NCBI GenBank assembly: GCA_951812335.1
Contig: OX638293.1
Location: forward strand, 186,001 to 250,000
Direction: 5' to 3'
From: Rhodothermales bacterium
Lineage (GTDB): Bacteria; Bacteroidota; Rhodothermia; Rhodothermales; VXPQ01
Length of the DNA: 64,000 bases
Within the stretch, counting starts at the first letter, position 1. Every line of letters starts with the position of its first letter. This document shows, piece by piece, positions 28,355-36,707 of the stretch. Under the pieces are notes generated by a model. It ran no database searches. It was not told where the DNA came from and worked only from the letters and a program-made list of their open reading frames with translations. The translations under genes and the position numbers were made by a program.

Positions 28355-28942
28355 CTATGCTCCCCGCTCGCCCAGGCGCCGCGTCCCGGAGTAGATCAGG
28401 GCAACCAGGGACACTTTAGCAAGATCCGCAGGAACGAAACGAAGAAAACCCTTGTCGATGGATTCCATCCAGGTGGCATGATCGGCGGCGTAATGCAGCC
28501 AGATAACGCCCGTGGCAAAGAATACCAACGACCCGACGAGCATCGCCAGGGCACTGCCCGTCAGCGTATTCCACTGCCTCGAAAGGCGACCCACTGCGAG
28601 CGCCGCCAAGGGATACCCCAGCAGGTACCCCGCGCTCACCGCCCCCAGCATATAGGAAAGTCCGTGTCCGTCGCCCGCAAACACCGGCGCAAAAAGCCCC
28701 ATTGCGAGATACAAGAGTTGTGCGAACATCCCGTTACGAGCGCCCAGAAAAAGGCCGCTGCCGAATACGAACAGCGTCTGGAGCGTGAAGGGAACCTCCC
28801 ACAAGTAGATGCGGACCTGGGCCCCGGCGGCGGTAAGCAGTGCAAAACCGACGACCCCGAGCGCCTGCACAAGCGTAGAGGCTCGTTCTTCCCGAAGGGC
28901 GTCGATCAGCGAATGGGCGGGCGCGTGCAGTCGTAGCAGCAT
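28355..28942 (-). CDS. bioY: Biotin transporter BioY (substrate-binding S component), 195 aa
   Basis: BioY is the membrane S component that binds biotin, alone or with an ECF module. Six hydrophobic helices are seen. The family-typical segments are AQVRIYLWEVPFTLQTLFVF and GLFLGARNGMFAQLLYLAMGLFAPVFAG, then GYLLGYPLAA. ecfA and ecfT genes are not in the window, so it may use a shared module or act alone. The region upstream holds a perfect 16-bp palindrome that may be an operator. Confidence 0.92.
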   Translation of the reverse strand: MLLRLHAPAHSLIDALREERASTLVQALGVVGFALLTAAGAQVRIYLWEVPFTLQTLFVFGSGLFLGARNGMFAQLLYLAMGLFAPVFAGDGHGLSYMLGAVSAGYLLGYPLAALAVGRLSRQWNTLTGSALAMLVGSLVFFATGVIWLHYAADHATWMESIDKGFLRFVPADLAKVSLVALIYSGTRRLGERGA

Positions 28943-29220
28943 GACAACAGAGATCGGTTAAAAAATCGAGGGATGCAAAGGTCCCGTAATATCGGCTTTT
29001 TTTCGGAATCGGGACAAGCCCGGATCGCATGAGATTACCAAATCAAATGAAACCCCGGACAGGTTCCCTGTTCGGAACGTTCCGAAAAAGGTAAACGTTT
29101 TTGTTTTTTACACTTTTTCGAGAGGCAAACCGTACTCTTGCGAGCGGCTTGCCGATCGGTTTGTACATTGGGGACGCTCATTCTCGTTGCCGTCCGCCTC
29201 CGCTTATCTTCTCTGCCGCC
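28943..29220. other. Divergent intergenic region between bioY and CPBP gene
   Basis: 278 bp separate divergent genes, so both promoters should lie here. The central part is AT-rich around 29095-29130. I could not assign clear -35/-10 pairs. The only strong structure is the palindrome at 29071-29086. Confidence 0.5.
29071..29086. promoter_or_regulatory. Perfect 16-bp palindrome, candidate operator
   Basis: TTCGGAACGTTCCGAA equals its own reverse complement. It lies about 128 bases before bioY and 134 before the CPBP gene, which are divergent. Perfect dyads of this length between divergent genes are typical of dimeric repressor sites. It does not match the BirA half-sites I know, so the regulator is unknown. 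Confidence 0.45.
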
Positions 29221-30003
29221 ATGCGTAACTGGATCCGACTGGAAACGGATCGTCTGGCGACAGCCCTCGGGCGCCTCGATCGCCGGACGGCGACCGTGCT
29301 GGCAGCCGTCGCAGCCCTCGTTATCCTGCAGGATGCTATAGGGAGCCGCCGGTTTTTTTACGACGCCCTGAGCGAGCATTTCCCAGGCGAGTATACCGGC
29401 CTGCTCGCCTGGATATGGCGGTTCCTGGTGCAAGGCGTCACCGGATTCGCGCTCCCGCTCGCGATCCTGTGCGGTCTGTTCCGGCAATCCGCGCGGGACG
29501 CGGGACTGGGGCTGGGCGACTGGAAATTCGCAGGGCTGGCTATGGCCCTCTATCTTCCGGTGGTCATTGCAGGCACGTGGTTTCTTTCGGCGAGTCCGGC
29601 CTTCCAGGCGCAGTATCCCCATTACGCCCCCGCGGAAACCGACTGGACGATTTTTCTGATCTACGAAGCATGCTTCCTCTTCTACTGGATTGGCTGGGAA
29701 TACCTTTGGCGAGGGTTTATGCTCTTCGGAACGGCGCGTACGTTCGGGGTATACGCCATCTTCATCCAGGCTATTCCATTCGCCTTGCTGCACCTTGACA
29801 AGCCGCTGCCGGAAACCGTGCTTTCTCTTGTCGGCGGCATAGCGCTCGGAGCCCTCGTCTGGCGTTGCCGGTCGTTCTGGATCGCCGTCCCGATCCATGC
29901 CGCGCAAATGATGGCGCTCGACTTCTGGTGCGCGCTGCGCGCCCGCTCCGGCGCACTCGGAATCGGACTGGATGCATTGGGCAGGGCATTGGGCGTGCAT
30001 TAG
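29221..30003 (+). CDS. CPBP-family (Abi) intramembrane protein, 260 aa
   Basis: Hydrophobic helices surround the three motifs of the CPBP glutamic-type intramembrane protease family: WEYLWRGFM (motif 1, usually EExxxR), FALLHLDKP (motif 2, FxxxH) and HAAQMMALDFW (motif 3, HxxxN/D). Motif 1 has Trp-Glu in place of Glu-Glu, so one of the two glutamates is lost. The function of bacterial members varies (CAAX-type proteolysis, bacteriocin immunity, or unknown). The start is ATG 29221 (MRNWIRL); an upstream extension would be mostly non-coding in character. Confidence 0.78.
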   Translation: MRNWIRLETDRLATALGRLDRRTATVLAAVAALVILQDAIGSRRFFYDALSEHFPGEYTGLLAWIWRFLVQGVTGFALPLAILCGLFRQSARDAGLGLGDWKFAGLAMALYLPVVIAGTWFLSASPAFQAQYPHYAPAETDWTIFLIYEACFLFYWIGWEYLWRGFMLFGTARTFGVYAIFIQAIPFALLHLDKPLPETVLSLVGGIALGALVWRCRSFWIAVPIHAAQMMALDFWCALRARSGALGIGLDALGRALGVH

Positions 30004-30057
30004 GTAAACCACCGGAGGGATAGCCCCGCACGACGGGGTATATCGCCGTAGTTTACC
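30003..30057. terminator. Inverted repeats between convergent genes, possible bidirectional terminator
   Basis: GGTAAAC (30003-30009) pairs with GTTTACC (30051-30057), and inside lies CCCCG-CACGA-CGGGG (30024-30038). The two genes converge here with 49 bp between them. There is no long T-run, so the assignment is tentative. Confidence 0.35.
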
Positions 30058-30970
30058 ACCGGTAGGTCAGCGTCATCATATGCCCCGGCCCTTCATACCC
30101 ACTGAACGCCACATAGGCGTAATCGACGAGCACCTTGTCTATATCCAGACCTATCCCGAAAGAAGGCCCTCGAAGATCGTCGTCCGTAATGTATCCGCCC
30201 CGCAGCGTCACCATGTCGAAAACCCCCGCCCCCAGGCCAATGTGCAGTTGTGTGCGCTGCATCTCAAAAAACCGCGAGATTTCCATGGTGGCGAACAGTT
30301 GAGCCAGCGTAGCGTCGTCTTCCCGGAGCCTGACATGGAATGGGTGTACCGCCACGCCCACACGCAGGGCGCGCGGTAATCGGGTGGCCTCCGCCGCCAG
30401 CCTGGACATCCTGCCTATGTTCTGCAATGCAGCGCCGAACTGCGCTCCCCGTACAGGCAGATCCGCCTGTACGCCGAAATCGAAGGCATACCCGCGGGCA
30501 GAATTCGTAAAAATGCGCTCAAGCAAATACTTGGCCGTTACGCCGGCCCGAAAGCGCCCGAAGCGCCGGCCATACGAAGCCCCACTGCTGACGAATTGCG
30601 TACTGAAGAACCCTTCCGGGTCCCCCGGCCCGGAGCGCGCCTCGAGGTTGCCGCTTTCCATCGTCGTAACGAATAACCCGACAGCCCCCTTTTCACCCAG
30701 GCCCAGGCGAGAGGCCGCAGCATAACTCCCGGCGCCAAGCACCCACGCATAATAAGACAACGAAGCCGTATTGCGTTCGGCTGCGGCCAGACCGGCCGGA
30801 TTCCAGAACGTGCTGAATGCATCGCGGCTCCAGGCAACTTGCGCATCTCCCATAGCGCCTGCCTCGGCATTCACTCCAATACGAAGAAACGCAAATCCGC
30901 CTTCCTGCGCCGCCGCCGGCCATGCAGAAAAAAACGCAAGCATTCCCAGCATCCACAAGCGCGTTTTCAT
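30053..30970 (-). CDS. PorV/PorQ-family outer-membrane beta-barrel protein, 305 aa
   Basis: The start is ATG 30970, with GAGG six bases before it. The signal peptide ends PAAAQ. The N-terminal barrel pattern FLRIGVNAEAGAMGDAQVAWSRDAFSTFWNPAGLA is the classic PorV/PorQ (UPF0164) start, with the Asn-Pro-Ala turn. The protein ends YVAFSGYEG..MMTLTYRW with an aromatic terminal residue. In type IX secretion, PorV shuttles C-terminal-domain cargo at the outer membrane. The neighbouring protein with a sorting-domain-like end fits such a role, but the family also has members of unknown function. Confidence 0.82.
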   Translation of the reverse strand: MKTRLWMLGMLAFFSAWPAAAQEGGFAFLRIGVNAEAGAMGDAQVAWSRDAFSTFWNPAGLAAAERNTASLSYYAWVLGAGSYAAASRLGLGEKGAVGLFVTTMESGNLEARSGPGDPEGFFSTQFVSSGASYGRRFGRFRAGVTAKYLLERIFTNSARGYAFDFGVQADLPVRGAQFGAALQNIGRMSRLAAEATRLPRALRVGVAVHPFHVRLREDDATLAQLFATMEISRFFEMQRTQLHIGLGAGVFDMVTLRGGYITDDDLRGPSFGIGLDIDKVLVDYAYVAFSGYEGPGHMMTLTYRW

Positions 30971-30989
30971 CAATATCCTCTCAATATCC

Positions 30990-32027
30990 TCACAAGAGCA
31001 TCCGGAGCGTAATCAGGTGCAGCAGGCCCGCACCGTGCGATTCCAGCAGAAGGCCGTACTCGACCCGAAAAGCAAGGGTCCCCACCGGTTGTTCGATCTC
31101 AAATCCGGCGGAAGGCGTATTCCCCGAAAGCGCACTGCCGATGCGGTCGACGCCGCCGCGGAACGCCAGGATCTCCGAGAGTTCGTACTCGACGCCGGCG
31201 CGCAAACCGGCCTCGTGCAAGGTCGCCCGACGCGCCTCGAACGCTTCGAACGGAACGGAGCCGATGCGTTGCATACTTCGGACCCGGTATTCCAGATCCG
31301 AAATGCGGGATTCGTATTCGGCAAGCAGTTGCAAACGATCCCCCATCATACCGTACGACGCGCCCACACGCAAACGCAGGGGGAATCTATCGGATGTCGT
31401 GCCGCCCTCCGCTCCGTATAGACCGGACGAATCCCAGGAATAGCGAGCCAGCAGATCGTCTGTAACGAACGCAAGGCGCAAGCGATCGGTCACGTCCACC
31501 GTCACCCCCACATCGATACCGATACTATGAACCGGCTCGATCTCGTCGAAAAGATCCGTACGGAAAAGCTGAAGGCCGACGCCCACCGACAAACGCCGAC
31601 CGAGATGCGTGCCAAAAGCCAGAAAAAACGCAAATTCGTCCGTCGAATACATTTGCGTGTGGTACCCGCTGGCATCTCTCCCGTCGATACGGGATACCCC
31701 GGTATGAATCAGCCCGGCGGCCAGGCCCGCACTCGGCCGGATGGGCGTCGCGAATTGCAGAAACTGCATCTCTCTGTCGAAACGCATGAAAGCCGTCGAC
31801 GCCATGATATGCTGTCGGGTGGCTTGCGGGGCCAGGGCCGGATTATAATATGGGGAGGCATCGCCCCGCACGTCTGCGGCAAGCGCATTGCCCAACGCCA
31901 TGCCGCGCGCGCCAAAGCCCATTCTAGAGAAAGCTCCCGCCGATTGCCCCCATGCGTTGGCCGCCGGCGTCAGAGCCAGCAACCCTACGAGGCAGTGGAT
32001 CGCCTTGTGCGCCATACGTACGGTCAT
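30990..32027 (-). CDS. PorV/PorQ-like outer-membrane protein, 345 aa
   Basis: The start at 32027 overlaps the upstream gene's stop (ATGA); a second ATG at 32015 is possible. A signal peptide (AIHCLVGLLALTPAANAWGQ) precedes AGAFSRMGFGARGMALGNALAADVRGDASPYYNPALAP, the same Gly-Met-Gly ... Tyr-Asn-Pro-Ala pattern as PorV/PorQ. The remainder alternates as a beta-barrel and ends in LLHLITLRMLL. Thus two paralogous barrels are encoded next to each other, 19 bp apart. They may handle different cargo or form one complex (inference). Confidence 0.78.
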   Translation of the reverse strand: MTVRMAHKAIHCLVGLLALTPAANAWGQSAGAFSRMGFGARGMALGNALAADVRGDASPYYNPALAPQATRQHIMASTAFMRFDREMQFLQFATPIRPSAGLAAGLIHTGVSRIDGRDASGYHTQMYSTDEFAFFLAFGTHLGRRLSVGVGLQLFRTDLFDEIEPVHSIGIDVGVTVDVTDRLRLAFVTDDLLARYSWDSSGLYGAEGGTTSDRFPLRLRVGASYGMMGDRLQLLAEYESRISDLEYRVRSMQRIGSVPFEAFEARRATLHEAGLRAGVEYELSEILAFRGGVDRIGSALSGNTPSAGFEIEQPVGTLAFRVEYGLLLESHGAGLLHLITLRMLL

Positions 32028-33583
32028 TCGAGCACCTGTATCTTTCCGTGTGCGGTCTTCCCGCCGACCACGGTATAGAAATACACCCCGTTCGCCACCC
32101 GGAATCCGTTGTGATCGGTTCCGTCCCACGTCACTTCGCGCTCGCCCCCGGCGCTGGCGTTTGCCGCCAGTTCACGCACGAGGTTCATTCGAAAATCAAC
32201 GATGCGGATGCGGTCGGCGCCCCCGTCCGCATCGTACCGTATGCGAACGAACCGGTCGTTTGCGGGCGAAAACGGATTCGGATACGCATAGGTGTCCACA
32301 TCCGGCTTGTCGTCGGTTGGCGTATCCGGGTGCAACGGCACATCGGTTCGATAGATGCGCCATGTGGTTCCGCCGTCCGTGCTCTGCATCAGCCCGTCCG
32401 ACGTGCCTACCCATAACGCCGCGTCCGTCACGGCCACGGAATACACGGAGAGGTCCGGGCGCACGATCCGATCGGGATCCTCTGCATCCCGGAAACGGCG
32501 GATCGTGCGCCAGGTCACGCCGCCGTCGCGCGTAACGAACAATCCGTTTTCCCCGGCGACATACACCGTCTTGCTTCCCCGAAAGGCGAAATCGTGGACT
32601 TTTTCGCCAAGAAGCATCTGTTCGAACGTCTCGCCCCCGTCTCTGGTCACGGTAACGCCGTACTGCTCCGGCGGGCCCTGCCGGGACGGATCGTTCACCG
32701 GCCAGGTAGCCATCCATATCGGGTTTCGTCCCCCGGGCAGGGGCTGCTGCTCTATGGAAGTCACCCAGTTCCCCGCCAGCGAAAATGAGGTGCCGTCGGC
32801 GGTGAATCGCTGCCACGCCATCCCGTCGTACGACCGGTTCACACCGCCTGCCGTACCGGCCCAAATCGTGCCGGTACGGTCCACAAGCACGCTGAATCCC
32901 CGGTGGTTCAGGTGCCCGTACATCTCCTCCCGCGGCACAGGCGACACGAAAAAATCGTACGACGAATCCGGATGAATGGCGTGCAGAAAATCGGGGGGCA
33001 GCACGACCCGCTCCCAGGTCTGCCCATTATCCCGGGATCGACGTATGCCACTGGCCCAAGCCGCAATCCACACATCGCCCCGCACCGGATCGTAGTCGAT
33101 ATCGAAGGGAGAGCTTTGCTCCGGCGCGATGATGGGCAGGGCAGGCAACACGGATACGCCATATTCCTCGGTCGTGTCGTCCGGATCGTCCAGATGAGAC
33201 GGACGCCAGGTAAACGTCGCGCCCCCGTCTGTGGAGAAGACATAGCCGGAAACGCTGCTGATCGTCTGGCCGTCCTCCATTCGAGAAGAACCGATGCCTG
33301 CCCACAAAACGGCGCCTTCCACGTCCAGCGAATACACGTTAAGGCGGCGGGCCGCCAGCGAATCGACGTCCGCAACGAACCAGGTGCGCCCGTCGTCCGG
33401 GGTCATATTCAGGAACGGCCCGACCCACAGCCTGTCGCCCTCCGCATGCAGGTTCGTCACACTGTTGCGCAGAATGCCGGTAGCAGGCAATAATTCGTCT
33501 GTCCGACCAAACTGGCCAAACTGAGCCTGCGCCTGTGGAACGAGCAAAAGACCGGTCAATATGGTGAAGAATATTCGTCTCAT
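32024..33583 (-). CDS. Secreted BNR/propeller-like protein with C-terminal sorting-type domain, 519 aa
   Basis: The signal peptide ends AQAQ. Repeated Asp-box-like motifs (STDGGATFTW, SRDNGQTWERV, TRDGGETFEQM, TRDGGVTWRTI, STDGGTTWRIY) point to a beta-propeller of the sialidase/BNR type. The last 90 residues (YPNPFSPANDRFVRIRYDAD ... TWDGTDHNGFRVANGVYFY) match the FlgD-Ig/type IX sorting type A pattern. No sialidase Arg triad could be assigned, so it need not be an enzyme. It overlaps the neighbouring genes at both ends by ATGA, so it is translated with the upstream lipoprotein and downstream PorV-like genes. Confidence 0.82.
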   Translation of the reverse strand: MRRIFFTILTGLLLVPQAQAQFGQFGRTDELLPATGILRNSVTNLHAEGDRLWVGPFLNMTPDDGRTWFVADVDSLAARRLNVYSLDVEGAVLWAGIGSSRMEDGQTISSVSGYVFSTDGGATFTWRPSHLDDPDDTTEEYGVSVLPALPIIAPEQSSPFDIDYDPVRGDVWIAAWASGIRRSRDNGQTWERVVLPPDFLHAIHPDSSYDFFVSPVPREEMYGHLNHRGFSVLVDRTGTIWAGTAGGVNRSYDGMAWQRFTADGTSFSLAGNWVTSIEQQPLPGGRNPIWMATWPVNDPSRQGPPEQYGVTVTRDGGETFEQMLLGEKVHDFAFRGSKTVYVAGENGLFVTRDGGVTWRTIRRFRDAEDPDRIVRPDLSVYSVAVTDAALWVGTSDGLMQSTDGGTTWRIYRTDVPLHPDTPTDDKPDVDTYAYPNPFSPANDRFVRIRYDADGGADRIRIVDFRMNLVRELAANASAGGEREVTWDGTDHNGFRVANGVYFYTVVGGKTAHGKIQVLE

Positions 33584-34404
33584 TCCACCACCACGGTCGC
33601 TTCCAAGATATCGCTGAGCAGACCGGCTCTATCTGTGGCCTGGAAAGCCAACGTGGTCACCCCGGGCTCATTCGACGACTCGATCTGCACAATGCGCGTA
33701 TAGCGTCCATCGGCGGCCTCCGCATCGCCGTCCGTCCCTTCGTCGAACATGCCGATCTTTGTCCCGGGATTTGCCACATTCCAGAATTCGACGGAGGCGA
33801 TATTGTTACGCCCGTCCGGATCGGATACGACGGCTACCAATTCCAGCAACGCACTGGGCTCACCCTGCATGGGACGGCGTACGGTATCCGGCGCCACGAC
33901 CATGCTTATGACCGGCGGGGCCCCCTCCGCCGAAACGTGCATCATGCCGCGCACCTCGTTGCTGAGCATCCCTTGCCGGTCTTCCGCAAAAACCAGCACG
34001 GTATAGACCCCGACCTCGCCGGCCGGAAAAATCACGTCGAAACGACCCGCGTACTGCCCACCGGAGCCGTAAGAAAGCACGCCTTCGGCGATCGTCGTGT
34101 CCCCGAACACCACAAAGGAGACGGCCTCCACATCGTTGTCCGCATCCCGTACCGTAACCTCCATGGAGAGCGGAACGACCGTATTGGGATTGCCGGCGTC
34201 GGGCGGGGCAATAAACTGATGCGGCGAAAAGGAAAAATCCGACAACTCCGGCGGAGCGCCTGCATCGTCAAACGGGCCAAGGGCCTGATCGCACGCACTC
34301 AGGGCGAGGATCGCTGCGACAAGGACCGCTGCCGGATAGCGAAAGGAATAAAGCAAGACGAGCGTCCCGAAGGGTTCAGATCCGGAAAAACGAAACCGTA
34401 TCAA
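33580..34404 (-). CDS. Lipoprotein with Ig-like/cadherin-like domains, unknown function
   Basis: Lipobox LALSAC follows a hydrophobic segment. After it come two domains of the type EVTVRDADNDVEAVSFVVFGD and ELVAVVSDPDGRNNIASVEFWN, as in Ig-like beta-sandwich folds, with acidic Ca-binding-looking loops (DADND, DPDG). The open frame starts with TTG at 34404; a second TTG about 16 codons in (MLYSFRYPAAVL) would give a more typical lipoprotein signal, so the start is uncertain. It is the first gene of the four-gene envelope operon, overlapping the next by ATGA. Confidence 0.7.
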   Translation of the reverse strand: MIRFRFSGSEPFGTLVLLYSFRYPAAVLVAAILALSACDQALGPFDDAGAPPELSDFSFSPHQFIAPPDAGNPNTVVPLSMEVTVRDADNDVEAVSFVVFGDTTIAEGVLSYGSGGQYAGRFDVIFPAGEVGVYTVLVFAEDRQGMLSNEVRGMMHVSAEGAPPVISMVVAPDTVRRPMQGEPSALLELVAVVSDPDGRNNIASVEFWNVANPGTKIGMFDEGTDGDAEAADGRYTRIVQIESSNEPGVTTLAFQATDRAGLLSDILEATVVVE

Positions 34405-34544
34405 TCTGCGCTCATCAACGCTCCGTCAAGTGGAAAGGACAGGGTGCGGCCGGGAATGCGCAGCGTATGCAAAACGTTACGACAGATGCCGGACAGACGC
34501 TCTTAACAAGCCTTCGACACAAAAGATCCCGGAGGGCGAATTTC

Positions 34545-34789
34545 AGGATACTCTGATCAAAACCGCTTCGCTCAGCGCTTCACGTTCGTGCGGATAAGAC
34601 ATCATGATTCCATCGTTGGAATTAGGGGAAGCACTGCGGATTTGGGACAGTGCGGACGTGACGGAGGCATAGAGGGGCACGCTGGCCGCGTCATTCCTCA
34701 TTGTGTGGGGCCTGCCACACTTCTTCGTCATTCCTTGCCAGCGCACCCCTCACAGTCTCTGAGATTTGCAGACGTAATCAGAGTATCCT
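34545..34789 (+). mobile_element. Three-arm repeat, full copy F (R-end first)
   Basis: Ends are AGGATACTCTGATCAAAACC and the complement of AGGATACTCTGATTACGTC. The arm-1 loop ATTGTGTGGGGCCTGCCACAC and the arm-2 loop CATGATTCCATCGTTGGAAT are seen. It lies upstream of the four-gene envelope operon, at the border to an AT-rich island. Confidence 0.9.
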
Positions 34790-34977
34790 AAAGGAGATTT
34801 GCGCGCAAAACGGGCCGATAAACCCAAAAAAGCAAATTATAATAATTGAAAGTGAAGTATTTCAAATACCTCTAAAAATGTAATGGCAAGGAATTTATTT
34901 CAAAATATTCCTTGATATTGTGCCTGGAAAACACGCAAAAAACCGGATGTACAACGATATGCAGTCGAAATGTTTAA
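34790..34977. other. AT-rich intergenic island with short inverted repeats
   Basis: This stretch is far more AT-rich than the genes around it. AAGGAAT (34888-34894) and ATTCCTT (34907-34913) form an inverted repeat, and GTATT-TCA-AATAC lies at about 34857-34869. A minus-to-plus reading of 34916-34990 gives a short coding-like stretch (RKKPDVQRYAVEMFKPSYL) in frame with ATG 34970. No complete gene is seen. Confidence 0.5.
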
Positions 34978-35445
34978 ACCGTCTTATTTACCCCCCCCCC
35001 CCGGAATTCACACAAATTTAATAATAAAATACTTGACAATGGCATCGTAGAAGAAGCTCGAAAAAACTTCCTCGAAACAGATGCCTCGCATGCGGAAAAG
35101 AACGACATTGTGGTGGCGCTCGGGTATATCCATGACAATCTGCTTTCGCCCTCTTTGTCCGTAATGAAAGTAGTTGAAAAATGCCGTATCCAGACCGATT
35201 GTTTCTACGGCCGATTCGCGGACGAAGTTACGCCGAACGGCGATGCGCGAAGAACGCCCGGAGAATACATAACATGGGCGCGCATCCAGGTAGCCCGGCG
35301 CATACTTGAACACGGCGCTTGCAATTTGACGGAACTGGCGTACGCGCTGGGATTCAATTCGTACCCGACTTTCTGGCGGGCGTGTCGTAAGCATCTCGGT
35401 TGCAAACCGGCGGAAGCGGCGAAAATGAATGGGAAGGCGGGTTGA
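34970..35445 (+). pseudogene. AraC-type HTH regulator frame, interrupted at a 12-C tract
   Basis: The C-terminal part is an AraC-family DNA-binding domain: two helix-turn-helix segments (SVMKVVEKCRIQTDCFYGRF, and LTELAYALGFNSYPTFWRACRKHLG) with PGEYITWARIQVARRILE between them, ending about 20 residues later. In one frame this is open from about 34978 with no ATG; a GTG at 35110 could start a 111-residue product. An ATG at 34970 reads into the C-tract (34991-35002) and then stops at 35048 in the present length. One extra C would join that ATG to the regulator frame. So it is either phase-variable, a decayed fragment, or a sequencing error in the homopolymer. Confidence 0.6.
34991..35002 (+). 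repeat. Poly-C tract of 12
   Basis: Twelve C residues in a row lie between TTTA and GGAATTC. It is placed seven codons after the only nearby ATG and before the AraC-type frame. Homopolymers of this length are prone to slipping both in cells and in sequencing. Confidence 0.9.
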
Positions 35446-35481
35446 CGGATCGTTTTCGATTGTCGCCTTGAGATACCCTTA

Positions 35482-36690
35482 TTACCGAGCAAAACGGATG
35501 TAAGCATTGTGGCGGGAGTCGCCAATGCTACCGGACAAAGAATTACTGTCCGGATCGAATCGGAGGTCCATATCCCGGAGGACGGTATCGGTGCTGTGAA
35601 ACAGTCGAATATCGCTGCCCTGGAACGAAAATCCGCCATCGAGCGCTATCGTTGTCGGGGCGCCGTCCGAAGAGGGTAGCCGCATGCGTCCGACTACCGT
35701 AAAATCGGGACGCAGCGTAATCGCGACCGACCCGCCTTCGGCAAGGTAATTCACGGGTTCGTTGTTCTCTCTACCCTCGAAACCAACGGCCGTGTAGGCG
35801 CCGGAAATCATGCTTCTTAACCGGCGGGAGGACAGCGCCCCATGGGCATCCAGGGAATAGCCTGCAAACACCCCCTGCCCGCCTCGAATGTTGGATTGAA
35901 TCCTGACCGGCTCGACGAAGGGGTTGTGGTCGGCGTCCTGCTGAAGCAGCCGGGTGCGACGATACAGGTAGTAGGCTTCGCTGACGGTGCGAATATAAAT
36001 GGTCGCATCTCCGTAGATGCTTTCGGTCTCGAGCCTGAAGGTGAAGAGCTTACCGTCAAAGGGATCGTCACGGATCAGGGCCCGACGAACGTACGGAGTC
36101 GTTAGTTCGGGCTCGAACAAGTCGCCCGGATCCAGGCTTCTGATCTGGTCCTCCAATTCTGCATTGAGCAGGGTAAAGGGCACTTCGTAACCTTGCTTGT
36201 TGTGGAGGACGGAGAGTTCGTAGAAATTGCGAACCTCGCCATCGTCCCGGATTTCGATGTCGATGCGTCTGGTCGCCTGATCGGCGTCCGAACGCGCCCG
36301 AACCCGCACCGCCATCACGACAACGGGTTCGGGCAGTCGGTCGACCGCCTCGACGGTCCGGAACCCGTCGGCAGCGGCATGCAGGGTATAGGTGACGCCG
36401 AACCGGGGGGAAGGACTATTGGCATGATAAAAGCCGCCGCCCTTGTGGCTTAAAGCAACGAAAGACCCGTCGTGGCCTCGAATCGTCACGGTGGCGTCCT
36501 CTACGACAGCAGGAAAGGCCGCGACTTCCTGCGTGCCGACGGTGCGCTGGACGACTACGCGCCAGGGTTCATCCGGCGTAAACAGGCTCGTTACGACCAA
36601 CTGGGCAGGACCCGTCTCGATATCTGCGTCCACGACGGTTTCGCAACCGGCAGTGGCCGCCAGCAGAGCGGCGATGACTACGTTTCGCAT
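35482..36690 (-). CDS. DUF4249-family lipoprotein, 402 aa
   Basis: The signal ends ATAGC (lipobox TAGC after MRNVVIAALLAA). The following ETVVDADIETGPAQLVVTSLFTPDEPWRV is the typical DUF4249 opening, and the rest (VEDATVTIRG, GVTYTLHAAADGF, GEVRNFYELSVLH, SEAYYLYRRT) matches the known pattern. DUF4249 genes usually sit next to a TonB receptor, as here (17 bp downstream of its stop). The likely role is a surface partner of the receptor, possibly in uptake of an iron or peptide ligand, but this is not established. Confidence 0.85.
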   Translation of the reverse strand: MRNVVIAALLAATAGCETVVDADIETGPAQLVVTSLFTPDEPWRVVVQRTVGTQEVAAFPAVVEDATVTIRGHDGSFVALSHKGGGFYHANSPSPRFGVTYTLHAAADGFRTVEAVDRLPEPVVVMAVRVRARSDADQATRRIDIEIRDDGEVRNFYELSVLHNKQGYEVPFTLLNAELEDQIRSLDPGDLFEPELTTPYVRRALIRDDPFDGKLFTFRLETESIYGDATIYIRTVSEAYYLYRRTRLLQQDADHNPFVEPVRIQSNIRGGQGVFAGYSLDAHGALSSRRLRSMISGAYTAVGFEGRENNEPVNYLAEGGSVAITLRPDFTVVGRMRLPSSDGAPTTIALDGGFSFQGSDIRLFHSTDTVLRDMDLRFDPDSNSLSGSIGDSRHNAYIRFAR

Positions 36691-36707
36691 AGCGTTTCTC
36701 GAAGGGG

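Noticed and set aside
29041-29100. BirA-type operator upstream of bioY
   Set aside because: The palindrome has no TTGT/ACAA half-sites with the usual spacing, so I only call it an unknown dyad.
29035-30012. 325-codon minus-strand frame opposite the CPBP gene
   Set aside because: No motif, low hydrophobicity, antisense to a gene with clear family motifs.
34916-34990. Transposase fragment (RKKPDVQRYAVEMFKPS)
   Set aside because: Too short and no DDE or other signature; left as part of the interrupted regulator hypothesis.
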